A stretch of 64,000 bases of DNA, taken from assembly GCF_029714305.1 (NCBI RefSeq), contig NZ_CP121647.1:2252501-2316500 (forward strand), read 5' to 3'. Within the stretch, counting starts at the first letter, position 1. The number at the start of each line of letters is the position of its first letter. Below the pieces are notes generated by a model. The model was not told where the DNA came from, did no database searches, and saw only the letters and a list, made by a program, of their open reading frames with translations. The DNA comes from Bradyrhizobium sp. CB3481 (lineage in GTDB: Bacteria > Pseudomonadota > Alphaproteobacteria > Rhizobiales > Xanthobacteraceae). Made by a program: the position numbers and the translations under genes. Shown here piece by piece: positions 9,261 to 16,010 of the stretch.

Positions 9261-9941
9261 GTGAGCCGAACCTATGCCATACCCGACCTTCATGGCCGGC
9301 TGGATCTGTTAGATCGCGCAATCGAGGCGGTCGAGCGTCACGCGGACGGCAAGTCCTTTACCATTGTGACGTTGGGCGACTACGTCGATCGCGGGCCACA
9401 CAGCAGACAGGTCGTCGAGCGTCTCATGGGTTGGCGACCGAACGAAGCGAAGGTCGTTAATCTGAAGGGCAACCACGAGGCCATGATGAGCGCGGTCTGC
9501 GCGAACCTGGCTGAACTCGACTGGTGGCTCCAGAACGGCGGAGCAGAGACAGTCGCGTCTTATGACCTAGATCCGACGCGGCCTGATCTGCGCGCGGTCC
9601 CTGCGGGCCATCTGGAATGGATCGTCAGTTTGCCGCTGCTGCACGTCGATCGGCACAGAATTTTCGTCCATGCCGCGATCGATCCCAAGGCTCCGCTCGA
9701 TCAGCAAAACGAAGAAACGCTGCTATGGAAACGTTACCCCGCTGGCGCCGATGTCGGGCACGGGCGCCGGCATGTTGTGCACGGTCATCATGCGGATCGG
9801 CGCGCTCCAATTGCAGGCAAACATAAAACTAATCTCGACGGGATGGCCTGGAAGACGGACCGGCTAGTCGTCGGAGTGTTTGAAGACGACCAGCCGGGCG
9901 CTGCTTCCGAATATCTTGAAGTGTTTGGCCGCGGAATCTGA
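9261..9941 (+). CDS. Calcineurin-like serine/threonine metallophosphatase
   Basis: A 226-aa cytoplasmic phosphoesterase with the metal-binding motifs in order: PDLHGR, GDYVDRGPHS, GNHEAMM, and late histidines in VHGHH. This is the bacterial PrpA/PP2A-like pattern, suggesting a protein or small-molecule phosphatase. Start is taken as GTG 9261 (GAAGG about 5 nt upstream), giving SRTYAIPDLHG at the N-terminus; TTG codons at 9243/9246 are alternatives. It lies 110 bp after the exosortase and could reverse the action of the tyrosine-kinase-like protein, but that is speculation. Confidence 0.85.
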   Translation: MSRTYAIPDLHGRLDLLDRAIEAVERHADGKSFTIVTLGDYVDRGPHSRQVVERLMGWRPNEAKVVNLKGNHEAMMSAVCANLAELDWWLQNGGAETVASYDLDPTRPDLRAVPAGHLEWIVSLPLLHVDRHRIFVHAAIDPKAPLDQQNEETLLWKRYPAGADVGHGRRHVVHGHHADRRAPIAGKHKTNLDGMAWKTDRLVVGVFEDDQPGAASEYLEVFGRGI

Positions 9942-9989
9942 TTTGTCATACGGCCATGGCATCGCTGTCACTATCAGTAACTATCGCTG

Positions 9990-10307
9990 CTAATAACAGC
10001 GCCGTCCCTGCCGGTCATGGGGCACATAATCCGTACCTGGCGTGGGATAGTAGAGCTGTCCGCAGGCGCCTGAATTCACCGGCGCACCCTGAATATCGAG
10101 CTTCCTGTCCAGCGCATTCGGCGAGGCGGTCTGGTCGCTGCTGCCGCGGCCGTAATATTGTCCGCTGTACTGACCGTTGAACTGCCCGCCATATTGGCCA
10201 CCGTACTGCCCGCCATAGCGGCCGCCGTACTGCATGTTGACCTGACCAATCGCCGGCTGCATCGAGCCGATCATCGTCGCAATCGCCGGTGCAAGCAGGA
10301 TCCTCAT
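9990..10307 (-). CDS. Small secreted Gly/Tyr/Gln-repeat protein
   Basis: A 105-aa predicted secreted protein. A signal-like N-terminus (MRILLAPAIATMIGSMQPAIG) is followed by tandem tetrapeptides YGGR, YGGQ three times, FNGQ and YSGQ. The C-terminal part (LDRKLDIQGAPVNSGACGQLYY) has two cysteines. It resembles small low-complexity envelope proteins but I recognise no family. It converges with the metallophosphatase and lies downstream of the glycosyltransferase gene on the same strand. Confidence 0.6.
   Translation of the reverse strand: MRILLAPAIATMIGSMQPAIGQVNMQYGGRYGGQYGGQYGGQFNGQYSGQYYGRGSSDQTASPNALDRKLDIQGAPVNSGACGQLYYPTPGTDYVPHDRQGRRCY
10158..10229 (-). repeat. 12-bp in-frame tandem repeat encoding YGGQ units
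   Basis: Six imperfect 12-bp units in the 105-aa gene, each encoding Y/F-x-G-Q/R. Adjacent units differ mainly at third positions, so the repeat looks selected at the protein level rather than freshly amplified. Confidence 0.6.
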
Positions 10308-10374
10308 TTCACTTCTCTGGAAGCGCGAGTGAGGGGCAGGGGGCGCCGCCGAATTTGCCGGCTATGCCGCCGAG

Positions 10375-11574
10375 CTAGGCTTCTATCAGGGCGACCAGCT
10401 TAGCCGTTTCCGTGTTCACATCATGGCGCTGCAATACCCGTTGGCGGGCATTTGCTCCCATCTGCGCGATCTTGTCAGGCGCCGTTCCGAGGCATTCCTC
10501 CATCCCTGCGGCCAGCCGTTCGAGGTCGCCGGCGGGAACCAGCCAGCCGTGTTCGCCTTGCTGAACCAGTTCCGGAATGCCTGCAACGAAAGTGCTGATT
10601 ACCGGCCGGCGCAGCGCCATGGCTTCCATAATGACGACCGGCAGGCCTTCGGCGAAGCTCGGGAGCACCAGGGCGCGGGATGCGAGAATTTCGGCACGGA
10701 CCTCCTCGCTGCTGATCCATCCGGTTATTCGCACGCTCTCTGCCAGCTTGTATTTTGCGACAAGCGTCTCGATCTCGCCGCGCATCTCGCCATCGCCGGC
10801 CAGCACCAGCTCGAATTTGACTCCGCGTTCCGCCAGGAGACGCGCCGCCTCGATCAGGAGCAATTGTCCCTTCTGTTCACACAGCCGGCCCACGCAGACC
10901 AATCGCCGTTCGTGGCCCGAGGCCGCAGTCACATCGGTTTCATGGAAAGCCGGTTCGAGGCCGCAATGAACCACCTTGATCTTGTGCCAGTGGGAGTGGG
11001 GTACATTGCGAAAGAGCTGGCTCCGCCCGAAGGAACTGACCGCCACGACAAAGCGCGCCCGCCGGATTTTCTCGGGCAGCGCGATGAATTTCGGCTTGTC
11101 AAACTCCTCGGGGCCGTGGGCCGTGAAGCTCCAGCGTGGTCCCCCTAGTTCCCGTGCAAGCATTGCGACTTCGGCGGAGTTGGTTCCGAAATGCGCATGC
11201 AGGTGCTCCACCTTTTCACTGCGCAGCCACAGGACCACCTGACAGGCTTCGAACAGATAAATTAAATGAACGGGAAGGGGACGCTCGGCCCGCCGACCGA
11301 CCCTGAGCGTCAGTACCAGCGAGCGAAAGAGCCCGGCAGGATTGGTTATCAAGATACGGAGGAAGGCGGCCAGCAGCGGCGCCGGACCGCCGCGCAGCAC
11401 GTAACGCGTGCGTTCCTGTTCGAGCCGATCTTCGGCACCGCGCTGCGGATCGGCCCAGCCGCGCAAGGATATTCGCAGGACCTCGTGGCCAAGGCGCTCG
11501 AGCGCCAGGATTTCGCGCCGGATAAAACTGTGGCTGACCGCCGGATAGTGGTTAACCAGATAGGCGATCTTCAT
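10375..11574 (-). CDS. Glycosyltransferase family 4 (GT-B)
   Basis: A 399-aa GT-B fold glycosyltransferase. The N-terminus AYLVNHYPAVSHSFIRREI is typical of WcaL-like enzymes. The nucleotide-sugar-binding half carries VCVGRLCEQKGQ and the E-x7-E type motif FAEGLPVVIMEAMALRRPVI. It would add a sugar to the lipid-linked polysaccharide precursor on the cytoplasmic side. The ATG at 11574 is preferred over one 22 codons upstream because it starts directly at the family's beta-strand. It is divergent from the GT2 gene across about 190 bp. Confidence 0.88.
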   Translation of the reverse strand: MKIAYLVNHYPAVSHSFIRREILALERLGHEVLRISLRGWADPQRGAEDRLEQERTRYVLRGGPAPLLAAFLRILITNPAGLFRSLVLTLRVGRRAERPLPVHLIYLFEACQVVLWLRSEKVEHLHAHFGTNSAEVAMLARELGGPRWSFTAHGPEEFDKPKFIALPEKIRRARFVVAVSSFGRSQLFRNVPHSHWHKIKVVHCGLEPAFHETDVTAASGHERRLVCVGRLCEQKGQLLLIEAARLLAERGVKFELVLAGDGEMRGEIETLVAKYKLAESVRITGWISSEEVRAEILASRALVLPSFAEGLPVVIMEAMALRRPVISTFVAGIPELVQQGEHGWLVPAGDLERLAAGMEECLGTAPDKIAQMGANARQRVLQRHDVNTETAKLVALIEA

Positions 11575-11763
11575 GAAAAAGGAGCTCTCCCGAACCTGCC
11601 GCAAAAACGAGCTCGAAAAATAACCATTTCGGGCTCTCATCGTATTATCTGTTTGAGAAATATAGTAGTAATCGACAGCTAAGCGGGATATTTATAGCGG
11701 ACTTGGTTACTCGCTTTTTGCCTGAAAAAACCTTAAGTCAAACGTTTCGAGATCGGTTGTGAA

Positions 11764-12951
11764 ATGTTGATCTTGGCCGCTCTGGCTGGATTGCTCAGCG
11801 TTCCCGTCGCTGTCCTGCTGCTCGAAGTGATTGCGGCGCTCAAGGCGCCGAAATTGCAGCCGCTCGAAGTCCAGGAATTAAATATCGAGAAGCGCGTCGC
11901 AGTCATTGTTCCCGCGCACAATGAGAGCACGGGCCTCATTCCAACGCTGCACGATATCAAGCTACAGCTTGGCGCGGCAGACCGCCTGATCGTCGTCGCC
12001 GATAATTGCACCGATGATACTGCGGCGGTCGCGGCGGCTTCGGGAGCCGAGGTTATTGTCCGCAACGACCTGGAGAGAATTGGCAAGGGTTTCGCGATGG
12101 GATGGGGCATCGCTCATCTCAGCCACGACCCGCCCGATTTCGTGCTCTTCGTCGATGCCGACTGCCGGCTCCAGGTTGACTTGATCGGCGCACTCAAGCG
12201 CGTCTGTCACCAGGTTCAGCGGCCGGTGCAGGCGTTGTTCATGATGCAAAGCGCCGAGAATTCGCCGATCAATCACAGCTTCGCCGAGTTCGCCTGGATT
12301 CTCAGAAACTGGATTCGCCCCCTTGGATTGCGCAATCTCGGTGGTCCCGTTCAGTTGATGGGAACGGGAATGATGTTTCCCTGGGATGCGATCAGTTCCG
12401 TTCCATTGGCCAGTGGCCACCTTGTGGAGGACCTGAAGCTCGGTCTTGATCTCGCAGAAGCCGGCAAGGCGCCATACTTCTTCCCTTTCGTGCAGATCAC
12501 CAGCACATTTCCGACCAGCGCCAAGGGGACCGAGAGCCAGCGCCAGCGCTGGGTGCAGGGACACCTCGGCACCATCGGCAAATTCGTTCCGCGGCTTCTT
12601 GCGGTCGGTTCGATGCGTGGCGACATCAATGTGCTCGCGCTTGCGTTCGATCTTCTGGTGCCGCCACTGTCGTTGCTTGCCCTGTTGATCGCCGGGACGA
12701 CGTTCCTGACCTTGTCGGCCGCTCTGCTTGGCGGAGGATGGCTGCCCGCTCTGATCGCATGCGGCAACCTTGCGGCATTTATTCTGTGCGTTTTTCTGGC
12801 TTGGTTTAGATTTGGACGTCAGGTTTTTCCCGCCCACGAGGCATTGTCGTTCGGAGCCTTTGCGCTAAAGAAAATCCGGTTCTATTGCCGGATGCTGATC
12901 GGCGGGACAGCGTCCCAATGGATACGGACGGATCGGTCGACGCCCCGTTAG
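11764..12951 (+). CDS. Glycosyltransferase family 2, membrane-bound
   Basis: A 395-aa GT-A enzyme anchored by an N-terminal TM segment, with two or three C-terminal TM helices (LLVPPLSLLALLIAGTTFL and following). Catalytic motifs are present in processive-type order: VIVPAHNES, VADNCTDDT, DADC, VEDLKLGLD and QRQRWVQGH. This resembles polymerising or polyprenyl-linked GT2 enzymes (chitin/cellulose-synthase-like superfamily). It is divergent from the GT4 gene and ends within a predicted terminator. Confidence 0.88.
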   Translation: MLILAALAGLLSVPVAVLLLEVIAALKAPKLQPLEVQELNIEKRVAVIVPAHNESTGLIPTLHDIKLQLGAADRLIVVADNCTDDTAAVAAASGAEVIVRNDLERIGKGFAMGWGIAHLSHDPPDFVLFVDADCRLQVDLIGALKRVCHQVQRPVQALFMMQSAENSPINHSFAEFAWILRNWIRPLGLRNLGGPVQLMGTGMMFPWDAISSVPLASGHLVEDLKLGLDLAEAGKAPYFFPFVQITSTFPTSAKGTESQRQRWVQGHLGTIGKFVPRLLAVGSMRGDINVLALAFDLLVPPLSLLALLIAGTTFLTLSAALLGGGWLPALIACGNLAAFILCVFLAWFRFGRQVFPAHEALSFGAFALKKIRFYCRMLIGGTASQWIRTDRSTPR

Positions 12952-12967
12952 TGTCGTCGTTTTTTTT
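12938..12967 (+). terminator. Rho-independent terminator overlapping the GT2 stop codon
   Basis: CGACG (12938-12942) pairs with CGTCG (12955-12959) and is followed by eight T. The stem is only 5 bp and the loop (12 nt) contains the TAG stop of the GT2 gene, so strength is uncertain. Confidence 0.45.
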
Positions 12968-13114
12968 CCGCCAAATCCCCAAACGGGTCACGCAACCGTT
13001 ATCGAACTCCCCTAAAGAACTCGCCGACGAAAAGGGCAATTGGGTGTCCCGGTCGCATCACAGCGTTTGACTGGCACACCGCTTGCTTGAGCTGGCAGGC
13101 AGAGGAGGGGCCAT

Positions 13115-13273
13115 ATGAAAGCGCATAGCCGCACGACCGTTCTGCCGAAACCAAAGAAGCCGAGGAAGGCTTCGAAGAAGCAGCCGGCCGAAACTATTGC
13201 CGAGCGATATATGGAATTGCGACGCCTCCGCGAGCGCCTGTCGGAGGCGGAAGCTCTGCGAAGTTCACAGTGA
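13115..13273 (+). CDS. Small basic protein (52 aa), first of an overlapping pair
   Basis: A 52-codon frame from ATG 13115 with a very strong AGAGGAGGGG ribosome-binding site 5 nt upstream. The first half is Lys/Pro/Arg-rich (LPKPKKPRKASKKQ), then an amphipathic, charge-rich helix (ERYMELRRLRERLSEAEALR) that could form a coiled coil. It overlaps the next small gene at TGATG, implying translational coupling. No family recognised. The strong RBS and coupled partner are the case for it being real. Confidence 0.6.
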   Translation: MKAHSRTTVLPKPKKPRKASKKQPAETIAERYMELRRLRERLSEAEALRSSQ

Positions 13274-13392
13274 TGAAATCGAAATTGCGCCAGGGACTGG
13301 CTCAGCCGCTCTACCTGACGGCGATCGGGATCGCCATGGTTGGCTGGCTGTGGGCGATATTTACCGGCGTGGAATGGCTTTTGGGGGTCTAG
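13273..13392 (+). CDS. Small single-TM protein (39 aa), coupled to the upstream small gene
   Basis: A 39-aa frame starting at the ATG of a TGATG overlap with the previous stop. A short basic N-terminus (MKSKLRQG) precedes one hydrophobic helix containing four tryptophans (YLTAIGIAMVGWLWAIFTGVEWLLGV), an inner-membrane miniprotein topology. No homologue is recalled. The pair may form a small membrane complex in which the 52-aa partner is the cytoplasmic coiled coil; this is inference. Confidence 0.55.
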   Translation: MKSKLRQGLAQPLYLTAIGIAMVGWLWAIFTGVEWLLGV

Positions 13393-14263
13393 CGGGCCCC
13401 CCGGGTACATCAGGCTCCGGGGCAGCCGAGAGGCCTCCCAGGCCAGCCTAGGGGGCGCCTGCTGCCCTTGCCCGAGCTTTCCCCGTTAGTGCCGATCCTC
13501 TCACACCCGCTGCTGTTGCATTCCTGCCGCTGCGCACAAGAATCGGCCGCGTCCAAACACGCAGGCATACTTCTCGCCGCCTTTGTAAGCTATCAAGCCG
13601 CCTCAGAGCCGTTCATCTTGAGTCGGCGGGGCATAGGCGAATCCAGCGGCAGGCTTGTGAATGCGCCCCCGGCTGGGTTCTGCCTCGGACCGGCATCGAG
13701 TTCGACAAGCGGCTTTGGGGTTGCGGCGTGCCCCTCCGGCGTGAGGCCAGGCGGGCGCCAGATCGAGCAGGGGACTAGGGCCGTGTCGGATAGACTGACA
13801 AGCGCGCTGCTTGCTGCGCTGAACGAATCGACCGAGATCAAGGAGAGTGACTGGCTGACGCTCGAAAGGGCGCTGCGCGGCCAGTTGGACCGGGTCGAGA
13901 GCGTGCCGGCCACCGAGCCTAACGCAGGCCTGGAGAACCGGTTCGCCGCCACGGTATGCTCGGGAATGGCCAAGATCCGGGCGAGCCTCTGAGCGAACCG
14001 GCGTCGGCGGGCGGGCCCGGCAAATCCTGGGGCGACCGGGTAGCTCATTTAATTCGTCAAGCAGATTTTCAACAGGCGCTGAGCTGCCGCATTTAATTTG
14101 GCAACGTCGGAAAGCTGCGGGACAGGCCCCTTCAGGGCAGCCGATTCGCGGACGAAGGTTAACAGCGCCAGCTCCTCGCATTGACGTCCGGTCATTGTTG
14201 AAAGGCCGCTGAGCAGACTGTCTTTTGCTGGTAGAATGCCAGTCGATCCATTTTAGGCGTGCC
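13393..14263. other. Gene-poor stretch between small genes
   Basis: About 870 bp without a well-supported gene. Long frames occur on both strands but are GC-rich and low-complexity, and they overlap each other. The only segment with protein-like character is the short plus-strand frame at 13783-13992, listed separately. No RNA gene or mobile element is visible. Confidence 0.5.
13783..13992 (+). CDS. Possible small hypothetical protein
   Basis: A 69-codon frame from GTG 13783 with an AGGG 5 nt upstream. It encodes a helical sequence (DRLTSALLAALNESTEIKESDWLTLERALRGQLDRVES). The same frame continues upstream to 13468 but that part is Ser/Pro low complexity. No family recognised; listed because the C-terminal part has ordinary amphipathic helix character. 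Confidence 0.28.
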   Translation: MSDRLTSALLAALNESTEIKESDWLTLERALRGQLDRVESVPATEPNAGLENRFAATVCSGMAKIRASL

Positions 14264-14542
14264 ATGCGCAATTTATTGATTGTCCTGTCTGGCATCCTGG
14301 CGTTGGGCGCGGAGGCGTTCGCGCAGGAGCGTGGTCGAATCCAGCGTCCGCCACCATCACCCGCCGAAGCGGAGCGAATCGCCTCGGAGATGGCGATGAA
14401 TGACACGCTGCTGCAGAAGGGCGATATCGTCGTAACCGATCGGGGTTATTACGTCTTTCGGGGAATAGCCGCAGACGGCGTGACCAACGAGTTCACCCGG
14501 ATTCCCCATCCCGCAAGCGTCCCGCGGGCCCCTCGGAATTGA
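14264..14542 (+). CDS. Small secreted protein, unknown function
   Basis: A 92-aa protein from ATG 14264 with a Sec signal peptide (LLIVLSGILALGAEAFA-Q) and a small polar domain (GDIVVTDRGYYVFRGIAADG). An in-frame ATG 13 codons upstream would disturb the signal peptide. I do not recognise the family. It lies 300 bp upstream of the PEP-CTERM protein gene on the same strand. Confidence 0.6.
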   Translation: MRNLLIVLSGILALGAEAFAQERGRIQRPPPSPAEAERIASEMAMNDTLLQKGDIVVTDRGYYVFRGIAADGVTNEFTRIPHPASVPRAPRN

Positions 14543-14756
14543 CAGCGCACGCTTCGGTTAATGTTTATCACGGCTTTTTGACTGCTCTACGCCAATCGAA
14601 CGCCACCCCGTCGCATGTTCAGCGACCAATGTAATGAAAGCGGCGCATTCCGAATAAATCGCTCGATCTCGAACTGCCGCACATGGGGATGGATCGTTTT
14701 GCTACAAATAACGCATTCAGATTGTTAACGATAAACGCTCGCCCTGCAGATGTTCC

Positions 14757-14784
14757 TTGCACTGGCCGCGGCTCGTGGTAATAA
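14757..14784 (+). promoter_or_regulatory. Candidate sigma-70 promoter of the PEP-CTERM gene
   Basis: TTGCAC (14757-14762), 16 nt, TAATAA (14779-14784), about 60 nt upstream of the PEP-CTERM start codon, inside a 300-bp region that is clearly more AT-rich than the genes around it. A good sigma-54 -24/-12 element, used by some other exosortase systems, was not found here. Confidence 0.35.
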
Positions 14785-14843
14785 CTTGGTAACAATAAGT
14801 CGGCGTCGCTCGATTTAATTGTTCGTCTCTTTGAGGATTTAAT

Positions 14844-15803
14844 ATGTCGCTGCGGTCTCGTTTGCTCATTGCCCTCTCAACCACCGTGTTGGGTTCCACG
14901 GTCGCATCGGCAGGATTGGTCACCGTCACCAGCTACGAAATGAACAACGGCAACGGCGCCTCGCAATATACGACGCCGACCGGCGGTCAGAACTATTTCG
15001 ACTTCACCTACACCAAGACAGGTGAGGGGTCGCCGACGGCCAACGCCGGCAAGAACGGATCGCAAAGCTCCATCCCCTATAACGGCGTGAACGACGCGCC
15101 GCTTTCCGGCGGCACTGGCAAGCTCACCGACGGGGTCAAGGCTAGCGACAATTTCTCGCTGGTCAGCGGCACCGACGGCACCATCTCCAACGGTTGGACC
15201 GTGGCGGGCTCACCCTACTATGGCGGGCTCAACGGAGGTCCAAGCCAGTATGTGGGCTGGAAGTATCAGGACCCGACGATTCTGTTCAATCTGACCGGCG
15301 GCCAGGCGGTGACGTCGATTTCGATTTACGCCGCGGCAAACAAGTCGGGCGGTCTGGTGGGAGCGCCGGCGAATATTGCGCTTTCGCTCAACGGAACTTT
15401 GCTGGATCCCTCGCTCTACACCCTGAGTTCAGTTGCCTATAAGCCCGGCAGCAACCCCTACGCGGGAAGCACCGATCTGATCACGCTGACGCTGAAGAAT
15501 CCCGTGCCGTCCGCCTTCTCTTTCGGTTTGCAGTTTTTCCGCGGGCCGCTGCTGCAAGACGGTTATGACTACTGGAATCAGTACTACGACCCCGTCACCA
15601 AGACATTCAATGACCCGCTCAGCGGATTTGATACCAGCGCCTATTATCCGAACCTGGAGCCCTGGATCATGCTCAGCGAGGTCGAGTTCAATGCCGCCGT
15701 CCCCGAGCCGTCGACCTGGGTGATGATGATTGCCGGTTTCGCCGGTCTGGGATTCATGGCCTATCGCCGCAAGGCCAGGCAGCCGGCGCTGGCGACCGCG
15801 TGA
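14844..15803 (+). CDS. PEP-CTERM sorting-domain protein (exosortase substrate)
   Basis: A 319-aa secreted protein. The signal peptide is SLRSRLLIALSTTVLGSTVASA. A long Gly/Ser/Asn-rich beta-type body follows, and the C-terminus is a textbook tripartite sorting signal: VPEPSTW, a hydrophobic helix MMIAGFAGLGFMAY and basic RRKARQ. The PEPxxW form is the variant common in alphaproteobacteria. A GAGG site lies 7 nt before ATG. It is the only PEP-CTERM protein in the window and so the obvious substrate of the exosortase at 8239-9150. A terminator follows. Confidence 0.92.
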   Translation: MSLRSRLLIALSTTVLGSTVASAGLVTVTSYEMNNGNGASQYTTPTGGQNYFDFTYTKTGEGSPTANAGKNGSQSSIPYNGVNDAPLSGGTGKLTDGVKASDNFSLVSGTDGTISNGWTVAGSPYYGGLNGGPSQYVGWKYQDPTILFNLTGGQAVTSISIYAAANKSGGLVGAPANIALSLNGTLLDPSLYTLSSVAYKPGSNPYAGSTDLITLTLKNPVPSAFSFGLQFFRGPLLQDGYDYWNQYYDPVTKTFNDPLSGFDTSAYYPNLEPWIMLSEVEFNAAVPEPSTWVMMIAGFAGLGFMAYRRKARQPALATA

Positions 15804-15833
15804 GGCGCTCAAGATCAAATGCAATAACTGCGC

Positions 15834-15859
15834 AGCCGCCTCCGGGCGGCTTTGCTTTG
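15834..15859 (+). terminator. Rho-independent terminator after the PEP-CTERM gene
   Basis: AGCCGCC-TCCG-GGCGGCT forms a perfect 7-bp GC-rich stem with a stable 4-nt loop, followed by TTGCTTTGT. It lies 30 nt after the stop and also separates this gene from the convergent TPR protein gene. Confidence 0.75.
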
Positions 15860-16010
15860 TCAGTGTGAGATGGCAGTCGGAACTCGCGTGACGGACGGCG
15901 ATGTCTTGCCCGGGGCGCGCGGGAGCAAGGGCCAGCGAGGTGGAGCCCGTTCTACTTTGCATGGGGTTGTTTTGCGATTTTTGCTTCGCACCAGCCACTA
16001 AGTCGGTCCG

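Noticed and set aside
13603..14406. Long minus-strand frame of 267 codons
   Set aside because: Arg/Pro/Ala-rich shadow sequence without domains; it overlaps the better-supported small secreted protein gene on the plus strand.
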